Position numbers and translations under genes: made by a program. 64,000 nucleotides of DNA, taken from positions 310,001 through 374,000 of the forward strand of contig SCNS01000002.1 in NCBI GenBank assembly GCA_005503215.1, given 5' to 3'. Below the pieces are notes generated by a model. The model was given only the letters and a program-made list of their open reading frames with translations, ran no database searches and had not been told where the DNA came from. Shown one piece after another: positions 26,704-35,912 of the stretch. Each line of letters begins with the position of its first letter. The first letter of the stretch is position 1. This DNA comes from Sphingomonadaceae bacterium 3R27C6 (GTDB lineage Bacteria; Pseudomonadota; Alphaproteobacteria; Sphingomonadales; Sphingomonadaceae).

Positions 26704-28044
26704 TCAAGGCTTGGCGGCGGCAACCGGACGGACGGATATGTCGGATACTGTCCACTGGCTGCTGCTGCCCGAACTATCGACCCGTGCTTGCAGGGCGACG
26801 TTCTGGACCGTGCAACCGGCCGGCACCGTGAATGTCACCGCGATCTCGCGATTTTGCGACCCGGGGCGCTCGGCCGGCGCCGCCCCGATTTCCCGGCGCT
26901 GCAATCCCGGACAATCGATCGACCACGACAGTCCATCGCGGCTCTTGTCGCGGCGCGCGTCCCTGTCGCCGTCCGACGGACTTTCTTCGCCGTTGTCGTT
27001 GGTCGCTTTCCATCCCAGTCGATATTGGCCGGGGGCCAGGAACAAGAGTTTGCTCGCCACCGTTCCGCTCGTGCCGGCTTCGGCATAGGCGACCATCTCG
27101 GCCTTGCCGGTTCGCGATAGTTCCGCCCCGATGGCGCCATCCGACTGCAGCCACCATGTTACCGGACGATAAGGCGTCTGCTTTGCCGACGGCAGCGCCA
27201 TCGATGTCACCGCCGCGCGATCGGCGCCGGGAAGACGCGGATAGAGCTTCCGCACGATCGCATACTCACCCTCTTGAGCCAACCGGCTCACGACCTGGTC
27301 ATAATGCAACCGCTGCTGCACGGTGTCGGGCAGCGAGGGAACCTCGGACAGAAACTGCCCATAGAAACGGATCGGGGGCGTATTGCTCAGGATCGCGCCA
27401 CCCAATCGGCCGAACCAGGGATTGTCGCGGTTGGCATAAGGGATCATCCCCTTGCGAAACTTGGGATCCGCCAACGCAAGCCCCATATGCTCCATGTAAC
27501 GAGCGCTCGCGACCGGCATGCTCCGCAGCAAAGCGTCGAAATGCTCGAGCGCCGCGGCCATGTCGGCGCGCTTGGCTGCATCGTCGATGAGCAGGCTTTC
27601 GGTCACCCCGTCACGGCGCGAAAGTTTGTGCGAAAGGCGCAAAAGCCGGATCGGCTGCGCGTTGTTGGGATCGGTCGAGCCACCAGAGGCCAACGCAATA
27701 TTGCGCACAGCGGCAGGAGTCAGCGGGACAAGATTGATGGCCGCGCGGGCGAGCCGCAGGGCCTGGTCCTTGTCATTGAGCACATTGTCGCGCCCGAAGT
27801 CGGCGATCACCGGAGCCTGAAGCGCCTGGGTGGCGCAGAACGCCGGATGGAGCACCGGACAGGCGCCAGCGGATTTGCTGACATGTACGAAGCTGTTGAA
27901 CCCGGCGAGGCCCGCGAGGACGAGGGCGGCGGGCGCCGCAACCAGCCAACGCCGGTCGAGATTCACCGCCGAGAAATTTTGCCGGAGCTGGGAAAGGGTC
28001 GATTGCTTGCTGCTCCCGCCCCGAGAGCGCCTTCGGCTGGTCAT
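26704..28044 (-). CDS. unknown membrane-anchored protein of the polysaccharide operon
   Basis: 446 residues, starting at an ATG that overlaps the wzc stop by four bases. A basic, Ser/Arg-rich N-terminus (MTSRRRSRGGSSKQ) leads to one membrane helix (about 38-58, WLVAAPAALVLAGLAGF), so most of the protein is periplasmic. The middle (about 75-260) is mainly helical, with Ala/Leu/Arg-rich stretches compatible with TPR-like folding. The last 140 residues look beta-rich (QYRLGWKATNDNGE, EIAVTFTVPAGC, WTVSDISVRP), like a jelly-roll carbohydrate-binding domain. No family name comes to mind. Its position between wzc and the initiating transferase suggests a role in assembly or export. Confidence 0.75.
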   Translation of the reverse strand: MTSRRRSRGGSSKQSTLSQLRQNFSAVNLDRRWLVAAPAALVLAGLAGFNSFVHVSKSAGACPVLHPAFCATQALQAPVIADFGRDNVLNDKDQALRLARAAINLVPLTPAAVRNIALASGGSTDPNNAQPIRLLRLSHKLSRRDGVTESLLIDDAAKRADMAAALEHFDALLRSMPVASARYMEHMGLALADPKFRKGMIPYANRDNPWFGRLGGAILSNTPPIRFYGQFLSEVPSLPDTVQQRLHYDQVVSRLAQEGEYAIVRKLYPRLPGADRAAVTSMALPSAKQTPYRPVTWWLQSDGAIGAELSRTGKAEMVAYAEAGTSGTVASKLLFLAPGQYRLGWKATNDNGEESPSDGDRDARRDKSRDGLSWSIDCPGLQRREIGAAPAERPGSQNREIAVTFTVPAGCTVQNVALQARVDSSGSSSQWTVSDISVRPVAAAKP

Positions 28045-30269
28045 GAGCCCGACTTCCAAGCTCCGCCCGTCTCGGACTTCGCATCTTCGTCGCGCCCATA
28101 GCCATAACCATAGCCATAGCCGTAACCGTAACCGGTGTGCTTCGATTTGAACTTGGTCAGAACAATGCCAAGCACCTTGCCGCGCGCTTCGCGCAGGCGC
28201 TGGAGCGCGCTGCCGACCCCGCGCGCCGCGACGCGTTCGGATTCCACGACGTAAACGACACCCTCCACCGCGCGAGCAATCAATGTCGCGTCCGCGAGAC
28301 CGAGCATGGGCGGCGCGTCGACGAGTACATGGTCATATTTCTTGCCCAACGATTCAACCAGCTTTTGCAGGCGGTCGCTCGAGAGCAATTCCGCCGCGCT
28401 TGGCGGCTGAGGACCGGCGGACAGGAAGTCGATGTTAGCGATCGGCGACCGCTGCATCAAATCTTCCCAATTATTGTCGCCGGCCAGATAGTTGCTGAGG
28501 CCCTGATTGTTTACCAGGCCCAGGTTATTGTGCATCGCCGGCCGGCGCATGTCGCTGTCGACCAGAACAACCTTGCGGCCGAGGCGCGAGAGGACGAGTG
28601 CCAAGGCCATGCCCGTCGTCGACTTTCCTTCGGCCTCGACCGTGCTGGTGACCATGAAGGATCGCGGCACGCCATGATCGGTCGCGAACGCCAGATTCGA
28701 GCCAACGGTAAAATAGGCCTCGTATATCGAGGATTTCGGATCGCCGAGCTCGACATAGTGATCGCCGCTTTCCGACACCGGCGTGGTGCCCAGAAGCGAG
28801 GCGTCGAACAGGGCCGCGACCTTGCTCGGGTCGATCACCGTTTCGTCGAGATTCTCGAGAACCAGCACAACACCAAGGCCGATGCCGAGGCCCATGAACG
28901 TGGCGAGTATGAGGTTCAGCAAAAGATTGGGCGACGAAGGTTTCACCGGCAGTTCGGCGGCATCGACAATCGACACATTGTTCGCGCCGACACCGGCGAC
29001 GCCAATTTCCTTATAGCGCTGAAGGAGGCCATTATAGAGTTCGCGATTGGTATCGACATCGCGCTGATAGATATTGAACTGGATCAACGCGCGTTCCTGC
29101 GTGTTGAGCTTGCCCAACCGCGCATCCACGCGAGCACGAAGCCCCTGCTCGCGCGCCACCGCCGCGTCATAGGTCGCCTGGACAGCCGAAACCGCGCGCC
29201 GCTCTTCACGAGCGATGCTCGCGTCGAGCGCCGTCAGTTCTTCTCGTAGCGATTTCGCAGGCGGATAATCGGGTTCGAAACGGGCAAGCATGCCCGCCAA
29301 TTCGGCAGCCACTTCCGCGCGCTTTGATCGCTGGTTGTTGATCGACAGATTGTTAAGCGAGCCTTCGCTGACGCCGCGCGCCCGAGACGCGTTAAGCGCG
29401 CCCTCAGCCGCCACGCGATCGGCGGTAGCCATCGCAAGCGCGGCGTTTACCGATTGCAGGTCGACCGAAGCCAAGGTCTGCACACCCGGGCTGCTGCCGG
29501 TTTTGCCGGTGCCCGACGTTTCGAGACGCACGATGTCATTTGCCGCAGCATAGCGGACGAGTTCGCGCTCCGACGTCTCCAGCCGTGTTCTGAGCTCGTC
29601 CAGCCGGCGTTCGAGGAACTCGCGCGCATCGGTGGTCGAGGCAAAGCGACGGTCGAGATTGCTCTGAATAAACTGACGAACCCACGCGTCGGCGATACGC
29701 CGCGACAGTGCGGCATCGCCGCTTGTGTAGCTGATATCGAACAAGGACGAACCACGGACGGGTTCCGCCGAGACATGTTTGAGCAGCGTATCGACGACAA
29801 GCCGCTGGCGCCGCTGGGCGCTGGTCAGCGAAGCGCCCGCGGGCGTAGCGCCGACACCCTCGGCCGCAGCGTCGGGGTCAACACCATGCGCGAGGAAAAA
29901 CGCGTCGTTGCGCGAGAGGTTGAGCTGCCGGCTGACGCGTTCCGCCAACGAACGCGCGGTCAGCAGCGCGTTCTGCGTCGCATAAAATTCCAGGTCGCGG
30001 CCCGCGTCTTCGGGCTGCACGCCTTCGACCGACGTAATATTTGCCTGTTCGCGAGCAACCTCGATCCGCGCTTTGGCGGTATATTGCGGATCGGCGAGCA
30101 GCGTCAGGATCAGCCCGGCCGCAACGGTGGTTGCGACGACCGTGATGATCAACAAACGCCGATTCCAGATGACGTTCCAATATTGGCGCAGCATCGGAAT
30201 TGCGGAGCCGGCAACGCCACCGCTGGCGGGAGCGCCGCCCACGGGATTAATCAGCGTCATTGAATTCAT
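28041..30269 (-). CDS. wzc: Wzc-type polysaccharide co-polymerase with bacterial tyrosine kinase
   Basis: 742 residues. The N-terminal Wzz domain has membrane helices at about 38-60 and 445-465 with a long coiled periplasmic region between. The cytoplasmic BY-kinase follows: Walker A VEAEGKST (544-551), Walker A' VVLVDSDMRRP (567-577) and Walker B VLVDAPP (648-654). The C-terminus carries the autophosphorylated tyrosine cluster as six Tyr in a strict Tyr-Gly alternation (713-725). It controls chain length and works with Wza to export the polymer. It is downstream of wza (17 bases apart) and overlaps the next unknown gene by four bases. No separate Wzb-like phosphatase gene is seen in the window. 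Confidence 0.93.
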   Translation of the reverse strand: MNSMTLINPVGGAPASGGVAGSAIPMLRQYWNVIWNRRLLIITVVATTVAAGLILTLLADPQYTAKARIEVAREQANITSVEGVQPEDAGRDLEFYATQNALLTARSLAERVSRQLNLSRNDAFFLAHGVDPDAAAEGVGATPAGASLTSAQRRQRLVVDTLLKHVSAEPVRGSSLFDISYTSGDAALSRRIADAWVRQFIQSNLDRRFASTTDAREFLERRLDELRTRLETSERELVRYAAANDIVRLETSGTGKTGSSPGVQTLASVDLQSVNAALAMATADRVAAEGALNASRARGVSEGSLNNLSINNQRSKRAEVAAELAGMLARFEPDYPPAKSLREELTALDASIAREERRAVSAVQATYDAAVAREQGLRARVDARLGKLNTQERALIQFNIYQRDVDTNRELYNGLLQRYKEIGVAGVGANNVSIVDAAELPVKPSSPNLLLNLILATFMGLGIGLGVVLVLENLDETVIDPSKVAALFDASLLGTTPVSESGDHYVELGDPKSSIYEAYFTVGSNLAFATDHGVPRSFMVTSTVEAEGKSTTGMALALVLSRLGRKVVLVDSDMRRPAMHNNLGLVNNQGLSNYLAGDNNWEDLMQRSPIANIDFLSAGPQPPSAAELLSSDRLQKLVESLGKKYDHVLVDAPPMLGLADATLIARAVEGVVYVVESERVAARGVGSALQRLREARGKVLGIVLTKFKSKHTGYGYGYGYGYGYGRDEDAKSETGGAWKSGS
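28095..28133 (-). repeat. Hexanucleotide repeat encoding the Wzc tyrosine tail
   Basis: About six and a half units of a six-base repeat (GGY-TAY on the coding strand) encode alternating Gly and Tyr at the Wzc C-terminus. Third positions vary (GGT/GGC, TAC/TAT), so units are not all identical. Gain or loss of a unit would keep the frame and change the number of tyrosines. Confidence 0.85.
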
Positions 30270-30286
30270 GGAAATAACCTATTGGA

Positions 30287-31027
30287 TTATCGGCGCTGGA
30301 TGAGCGCGACGACAGGACTGACAAGCAGAGTGCCCGCCTGGACGATTTGCTGGAACATGCGGCGCCCACGGGATTCGCCCACGACCACGATATCGCCCGG
30401 AAAGACTTCGGGATCAGCATAGGCTCCGCGCCGGATGGCGCCCAGATCATACATCGCGACCATCTGGTCGGCACCCACGGTCCGGAAAATAACCACGTCG
30501 CTCAGCTTGGCAAATTCGCCCGTGCCTTCGGCGCGAGCCACGGACTGCATGAGCGTCACCCGGCCGACAATCGGCTGGGGGCCTGGCTTGCCGACTTGCC
30601 CGTCAATCGTGACGAATCGGCTCCGCGCCTCGTTCAAATTCACCGTGACCAGCGGATCACGGACGTATCGCTGCCGGAGGCGCTGGGTCAGGCTTTCGGC
30701 AAACTGTTCCGCGGTCTGATTGCTGGCATTCAGCGTGCCCGCGAGTGGAACCGCGACATTGCCGGCACCGTCGAGCGAAAATTTCCGCTCTTTCAACTCG
30801 TCGATACCGACGACGTCGACTAGGATTTCGTCCGATGGGCCCAAGAGATAAGGCCGAACGTCGCCGCTGATGTCGATACCGCTTGGCGGCGGCAACTGCT
30901 TCGCATCGACGACCTGCAGACCTTCGCCGTTCGCGCCGCCGAGCGCTTTCGTGCCGGCACACCCCGACAATAATGCCAGGCCGAGCGCGCCCGACATGAT
31001 TTTCACCCCGAAAGAGCGCCGAATCAT
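30287..31027 (-). CDS. wza: Wza-type polysaccharide export lipoprotein
   Basis: 246 residues. A lipoprotein signal peptide ends in LLSGC (Cys23). The Poly_export domain (about 58-140) begins YLLGPSDEILVDVVGIDEL and contains DGAGNVAVPLAGTLNA; a SLBB-like region (about 145-215) begins TIDGQVGKPGPQPI. A C-terminal hydrophobic segment (LVSPVVALIQ) may be the outer-membrane helix. At 246 residues it is shorter than E. coli Wza (about 380), as in many alphaproteobacteria. It forms the outer-membrane export channel with Wzc. Its ATG overlaps the upstream ligase/polymerase gene by four bases. Confidence 0.92.
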   Translation of the reverse strand: MIRRSFGVKIMSGALGLALLSGCAGTKALGGANGEGLQVVDAKQLPPPSGIDISGDVRPYLLGPSDEILVDVVGIDELKERKFSLDGAGNVAVPLAGTLNASNQTAEQFAESLTQRLRQRYVRDPLVTVNLNEARSRFVTIDGQVGKPGPQPIVGRVTLMQSVARAEGTGEFAKLSDVVIFRTVGADQMVAMYDLGAIRRGAYADPEVFPGDIVVVGESRGRRMFQQIVQAGTLLVSPVVALIQRR

Positions 31028-32523
31028 GCCCTGGAACCTTCCTCTGAATTGTCGACTTCATTGCGCCGACGGGAGTTTGCTGCGGCGCGGTCGCCATACC
31101 CGGGGGCACGAAATGCGTCTAGTGCAAATACAATGAAACCCGTTGCAATCGCAGCGAGAGCAGCGAGCGACGGAGTACGCAAGGGATAGTCGAACACGCT
31201 GCCTACGCCGAGCATGACAAGGATCGCGATCCCCGCATATCCCAGACGCAGCCGCTCGACGGCAGCCGATTGCTGTTTGGACAACAGCGCACGGAGTGAC
31301 CACAACCTCTTGGCCGCGACCAGCAACATGATCAGCGCGACGGCTATCAGCGCGATGCCGAACAGGCCATACTCGAAGAATATTTCGAGGAAGTCATTGT
31401 GCGCGTGGTTGAGATAGTTTTCGGACAGGAGCTCCGCGGGTTCTATGACCTTATATGCGTTGGCGAACGAACCCGTTCCCCACCCGAAGGGAAAGGCGTC
31501 GAGCCCCATTTTCCATATATGGGGCAGCGCCGCGAACCGGGGATCGTCATCGACATTTTCGTTCAGGAGGCGATCGATCGTTGTCTGTCGCCTCGACAAT
31601 GCCAAAAGGAAGATCACCAACGTTGCGACCCCCGCCATGATGGCAGCAATCAGCCCCCCCATCTGCCGCGCCCCGCGCGCCTTCACGCCGCTGTCCGGTC
31701 GGCGATATATCAAAGCCGCGAAAACCAATCCCATCGCTCCGACCAACAGGCCCGCGCGTGATTCGGTGATCAGGATGGTCGGCAACAAGGTTACGGCGCC
31801 GGCAATGGCGACGAGGCCATAGGCGCGCTGCTGCTGCATCGTCCCCTTCAGGCCCGAGGCCCATACGGCGAGCAACGGAAAACCGCACGCGAGGAACATC
31901 GCATTATGATTGCGATTGGCGAACAGCCCCGTTGCGGACTCCCAATTGGTGATGCGGTAAAGATAGAAGCCATTGCTGGGGCCACCGATGATCTGCAGGA
32001 CGCCCAGGAAGGCGCTTGCGAACACAATAATGCAGAGCAGCTTCAGCAATCGCCCGCCGATTTGCTCGCCGCTGGCCGCCATCAATATCAGCACGGCGGC
32101 GGGAACAGCCATCGAAAACAAACTGTTCCATCCGGCAAATGCGTCGACGGTCAGAGGCTGCCAGCTCTCTTTGATCCCGGTCACTTGAAAGATCTCGGCA
32201 ATGAGGCCGCGGCCCGGAAGCGATGACCATAGAGCCGGGGGCAGCGGAACCAGATGCAGGAGCACCAAAAGCGCCGAAGCGCCGCCGAGCCACCAGATCG
32301 GCTTGAAAGGCTTCGCCTGCTCCTTCGTCAACGTCATGAGACCGGCGACCAGAGCGACAAAGGCTAGCGGCCTCAGCAACAGCAGAGAGGTCACGTCCGG
32401 CCGCGCCCCGCCACCCAGCAGAAAGGTCAGGGCGACGAAGGACAACAGGATGAGGCCACTGGCGGCCCCGGACAGAGTGCGTCGGCGCGGATCGAAGTCG
32501 TTCCGAGCGAATGCGCGAGCCAT
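31024..32523 (-). CDS. O-antigen ligase/polymerase superfamily membrane protein (second Wzy-like)
   Basis: 499 residues with about 12 hydrophobic helices. The Wzy_C signature is clear: LITESRAGLLVGAMGL near residue 260 and LNHAHNDFLEIFFEYGLFG near residue 370, the latter with the conserved His in the last large loop. This superfamily holds both O-antigen ligases and repeat-unit polymerases. As it sits directly upstream of wza, in an operon with wzc, it may be the polymer-specific polymerase, leaving the 20.5 kb protein for another function, or the reverse. Sequence alone does not decide. The C-terminus is a charged cytoplasmic tail. Confidence 0.85.
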   Translation of the reverse strand: MARAFARNDFDPRRRTLSGAASGLILLSFVALTFLLGGGARPDVTSLLLLRPLAFVALVAGLMTLTKEQAKPFKPIWWLGGASALLVLLHLVPLPPALWSSLPGRGLIAEIFQVTGIKESWQPLTVDAFAGWNSLFSMAVPAAVLILMAASGEQIGGRLLKLLCIIVFASAFLGVLQIIGGPSNGFYLYRITNWESATGLFANRNHNAMFLACGFPLLAVWASGLKGTMQQQRAYGLVAIAGAVTLLPTILITESRAGLLVGAMGLVFAALIYRRPDSGVKARGARQMGGLIAAIMAGVATLVIFLLALSRRQTTIDRLLNENVDDDPRFAALPHIWKMGLDAFPFGWGTGSFANAYKVIEPAELLSENYLNHAHNDFLEIFFEYGLFGIALIAVALIMLLVAAKRLWSLRALLSKQQSAAVERLRLGYAGIAILVMLGVGSVFDYPLRTPSLAALAAIATGFIVFALDAFRAPGYGDRAAANSRRRNEVDNSEEGSRA

Positions 32524-32545
32524 TACCTAAATTCTCCTGATAGAT

Positions 32546-34492
32546 TCAATTTGCGACTTGCCGGCCGGCACCGGCCTTTTGGCGCATTTGACGGAATGCA
32601 TCGCTGGGCTGGTATCCCGGGACCATCTTTTCGACAACCGCAACCGCCGCGACAACGTCCCCTTCGGCCAAGGCATCCTGAAGCGCCATAAGATACCCTT
32701 CAAGTTCGCGCCATGGGATCATCGCCTCTTCGGCCGAATATATCCTGGAATGCGCCGTGGGCCGCGCAGTGCTGTCGATCAGCAATTCTTCGAACAATTT
32801 TTCGCCCGGGCGCAGCCCCGTTTCGACAATCTGGATATCGCCGTCGGGATTTTCCTCGCTCCTGACAGTCAGACCCGACAGGCGGATCATCGTCTCGGCC
32901 AGCGCGGCGATCCGAACGGCCTCACCCATTTCCAGCAGAAACACTTCGCCGGACCTTGCCATGGCGCCCGCCTGAATCACCAACTGCGCGGCTTCGGGAA
33001 TGGTCATGAAATACCGCGTGATCGAACGGTGCGTCACGGTGACCGGTCCGCCATTTTCGATCTGACGTCGGAAATGCGGGACCACCGAGCCGCTCGAACC
33101 CAGCACGTTGCCAAAACGCACCATCGTGAAAATCGTCCGATCGGGTTCGGTTGCCATCGCCTGCAATATCAATTCGCAAATTCGCTTGGTGGCCCCCATG
33201 ATGTTGGTCGGGCGCACGGCCTTGTCGGTACTGACCAGGACGAAGCGTTCGACGCCGCAAGCACGGGCGGCCTTCGCCGTCGCCAGCGTTCCCAGAACAT
33301 TGTTGCGGGCAGCGGAAAGCGGGTTCGCTTCCAGCATCGGAACATGCTTGTAGGCGGCGGCATGGAACAATGTGTCGGGGCGATACTGGGCGAGGACGCG
33401 TCCGATCGAAGCTTCATCGGAGCAATTGCAGAGTTCCACCCGCAGGTCGATGGACCGCCCCTCGGGCTCGATCTCCAGCCCGCCAGCGATGATCTGTTGC
33501 TCGATCGCGAAAAGCGCCGATTCCGACACGTCCAGCAATATCAGCTGCCGCGGCCGCATTTTCCGGACCTGACGGACAAGCTCCGCGCCGATGGATCCAC
33601 CCGCGCCGGTGATAAGGACGACTTTTCCGGCGATCGAAGAGCCGAGAAGATGCAGGTCGGGCGCGACCGGCTCGCGGCCGAGCAGGTCCTCGACGCGAAC
33701 CTCGTGCACATCCTTGAGCGAGACCTGGCCGCTAAGGACGCTGGTCATGTCAGGAACGGTGCGCACACGCACCGACTGGCGTTCAAGCATGCTCACGATC
33801 TCTGCCCGGCGGGCGCGGTTCACGCGCGGCAACGCCAATATGACCTCATCGACCGCGTCATTGCGAAGGACATTGGCCAGATTTTCGGGACTCCAGACCG
33901 TGACGCCGTCGACGCGGCGGCCCTGCATATCGACATTATCGTCGAAAAATCCTGCGAGCCGCATTTCGGGATGCGATCGCATCGACAGGGCCAGTTCCTG
34001 TCCCGACTTGCCGGCGCCATAGATGAATACGGTACGTTGACGACCACGCCGGACCCGCGAGGGCAGCAGATCGGATATGATCACGCGCATGATCGCGCGG
34101 CTCGAAATCACAGCGGCCGTAAATATGACGACATAAATGATCGAAGCAGTTCGCGGGATGCCCACAACGCCCAGCGCGACGACAGCCACGACGAGAACCA
34201 CGCTGTGAACAAAGGATGCTGCGACGATATCGCGCACCGTACGCACCCCGGCATAGCGGATAATCTGGCGATAAATGCCAAATATCTGCGCGGCAACCAA
34301 CCAGGCGGAAATGGCGAGCCCGAAGAAGATCGCGACCGGGACGAAGGAGATTTCCCACGTTCCCAACCGGAGCCAGAAGGACAATATCGCCGACAGGGCG
34401 GCGATTACAATATCAAGCAGGACCAGCGTAGCCCGCTTAATTGCGCCATTGGCCAAAATCAGGCGCCGTAACTGGACAACGAAATACTGCAT
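32546..34492 (-). CDS. FlaA1/WbpM-like membrane nucleotide-sugar 4,6-dehydratase
   Basis: 648 residues. Four N-terminal membrane helices (about 23-130) are followed by a CoA-binding-like domain (YGAGKSGQELA at 158-168) and an SDR catalytic domain: cofactor motif GAGGSIG (296-302), AAAYKHVPMLE (378-388), STDKAV (421-426) and MGATKR (432-437). In this family the usual SDR Tyr is replaced by Met, as seen here (Met432-Lys436). WbpM/WreV enzymes make UDP-4-keto-6-deoxy-GlcNAc from UDP-GlcNAc. It is the first gene of the minus-strand export operon and fits with the WreQ-like reductase at 23 kb. Confidence 0.9.
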   Translation of the reverse strand: MQYFVVQLRRLILANGAIKRATLVLLDIVIAALSAILSFWLRLGTWEISFVPVAIFFGLAISAWLVAAQIFGIYRQIIRYAGVRTVRDIVAASFVHSVVLVVAVVALGVVGIPRTASIIYVVIFTAAVISSRAIMRVIISDLLPSRVRRGRQRTVFIYGAGKSGQELALSMRSHPEMRLAGFFDDNVDMQGRRVDGVTVWSPENLANVLRNDAVDEVILALPRVNRARRAEIVSMLERQSVRVRTVPDMTSVLSGQVSLKDVHEVRVEDLLGREPVAPDLHLLGSSIAGKVVLITGAGGSIGAELVRQVRKMRPRQLILLDVSESALFAIEQQIIAGGLEIEPEGRSIDLRVELCNCSDEASIGRVLAQYRPDTLFHAAAYKHVPMLEANPLSAARNNVLGTLATAKAARACGVERFVLVSTDKAVRPTNIMGATKRICELILQAMATEPDRTIFTMVRFGNVLGSSGSVVPHFRRQIENGGPVTVTHRSITRYFMTIPEAAQLVIQAGAMARSGEVFLLEMGEAVRIAALAETMIRLSGLTVRSEENPDGDIQIVETGLRPGEKLFEELLIDSTARPTAHSRIYSAEEAMIPWRELEGYLMALQDALAEGDVVAAVAVVEKMVPGYQPSDAFRQMRQKAGAGRQVAN

Positions 34493-34880
34493 GGCGCTGT
34501 CGAAACTATCCTAGGCACGTATCCCGGAACGGGAATCAGAAACTCGGCTTGACCATTTTATTAGGCAACCCGCACGGGGTTGCCGCATTCGTCCGGCGCG
34601 CGCAACTACGGTTATCCCCGTTCAATGGCAATCCACAAATGCTGCATAGCCGCATCGGTTCGCCGCAACACGAGATTTTGCTGCCAATGTCGATGCGGCG
34701 GCAGCGTATGATTTCGCTCGTTGGCTGCCCCACGGCGGCGATCGGCATTGACCGGACGGAAAATTCCAGCTGAATTTGTTAACCGGCTTAAAAGGCGCGC
34801 GTTTTACATAAGAGGTGGGGGTTGCGTTCCGCGACCGTTGCGGCTGCAATGCCGCATGACCAGCGAGGGGATCGATTCAG
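34493..34880. other. Intergenic region between divergent polysaccharide operons, with dyad symmetry
   Basis: 388 bases between the FlaA1-like gene (minus) and the UDP-GlcA epimerase gene (plus). A perfect eight-base inverted repeat, GGCAACCC and GGGTTGCC with a five-base gap (34564-34584), lies 72 bases upstream of the minus-strand gene; a second small dyad TCCCG-GAA-CGGGA is at 34522-34534. Both are on the leader side of the minus-strand operon and could be operators or RNA hairpins. The A/T-rich stretch TTGTTAACCGGCTTAAAAG near 34777 may hold the plus-strand promoter. No gene is convincing here. Confidence 0.45.
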
Positions 34881-35897
34881 ATGGCGGCTATCCTTGTCAC
34901 CGGGGCGGCCGGCTTCATCGGAATGAGCGTGGCCGAACGGCTTTTGGCCCGCGGCGATACGGTCATCGGGATCGACAATCTCAATGATTATTACAGCGTT
35001 GCGCTGAAAAAGAGCCGATTGGACGTCCTCAGTCAGCGATACGGCGCACACTTCCGCTTTCACGAAATCGATTTCGCGGCAATGGCCGATCTGGAAAATG
35101 CGCTGCTGGGGCAGAGTTTTGACGGCATCGTGCATTTGGGGGCGCAAGCCGGGGTGCGTTTTTCAATCGAAAACCCGCATATCTATATGCAATCCAACAT
35201 GGTCGGGCATCTCAACATGCTCGAAATTGCGCGACACCGGTCGACGGGCCATTTCGTTTATGCATCAAGCTCGTCGGTCTATGGCGCCAACAAGTCGATG
35301 CCCTTCAGCGTCGGCGACCGCGTCGAGCATCCGGTCTCGCTTTATGCCGCGACCAAAAAAGCCGACGAGTTGATGAGCGAGGTTTATGCGCATCTCTATC
35401 GGTTGCCGCAGACCGGTTTGCGATTCTTTACCGTCTATGGCCCGTGGGGGCGCCCCGACATGGCGATGTGGTTGTTTACCGATCGCATCCTGTCGGGACG
35501 GCCGATCGATATTTTCAACGAAGGCGATATGAAGCGAGACTTCACCTATATCGACGATATCGTCACCGGCGTCGTCGCCTGCCTCGACAATCCGCCGGTC
35601 GATGACGGGCTGGAGAAGGCCGGCGGAAGCCTCAGTCCGCACCGCATCTACAATATCGGCAACCATAAGGCGGAGCCGCTGATGCGGCTGGTCGAACTGC
35701 TCGAGGACGCCTGCGGCCGGAAGGCCGAACGCCGCTTCCTTCCGATGCAGGCGGGCGACGTCAAGGAAACCTATGCCGATATCGATGCCATACAGAAGGA
35801 TCTCGGCTATCAGCCGTCGACCAGCATCGACGTCGGCATACCGCGATTTGTATCCTGGTATAAAGCGTATCACGGGATCGGCCGAACGCCGCCCTGA
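34881..35897 (+). CDS. UDP-glucuronate 4-epimerase
   Basis: 338 residues, extended SDR. The cofactor motif GAAGFIG is at 8-14, followed by IDNLNDYY, a stretch typical of UDP-GlcA epimerases. GAQAGVRFSIENPHIY and ASSSSVYG, YAATKKADELM (Tyr-xxx-Lys), and RFFTVYGPWGRPDMA complete the family pattern. It converts UDP-GlcA from Ugd to UDP-GalA. A GAGGGGATC element upstream gives the ribosome site. It is convergent with the phosphoesterase gene, with 15 bases between the stops. Confidence 0.92.
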   Translation: MAAILVTGAAGFIGMSVAERLLARGDTVIGIDNLNDYYSVALKKSRLDVLSQRYGAHFRFHEIDFAAMADLENALLGQSFDGIVHLGAQAGVRFSIENPHIYMQSNMVGHLNMLEIARHRSTGHFVYASSSSVYGANKSMPFSVGDRVEHPVSLYAATKKADELMSEVYAHLYRLPQTGLRFFTVYGPWGRPDMAMWLFTDRILSGRPIDIFNEGDMKRDFTYIDDIVTGVVACLDNPPVDDGLEKAGGSLSPHRIYNIGNHKAEPLMRLVELLEDACGRKAERRFLPMQAGDVKETYADIDAIQKDLGYQPSTSIDVGIPRFVSWYKAYHGIGRTPP

Positions 35898-35912
35898 CCG
35901 GGCCTTTGCTGG

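Noticed and set aside
28095..28133. Short tandem repeat as a CRISPR or VNTR outside genes
   Set aside because: It is in frame within wzc and encodes the tyrosine tail; no spacers.
34536..34748. 70-residue minus-strand frame with Cys pairs upstream of the FlaA1-like gene
   Set aside because: No start signal, it contains the inverted repeat, and the Cys spacing fits no zinc motif I know.
34777..34795. TTAA-N5-TTAA as a CtrA binding site
   Set aside because: CtrA sites need seven bases between the half-sites; here there are five.
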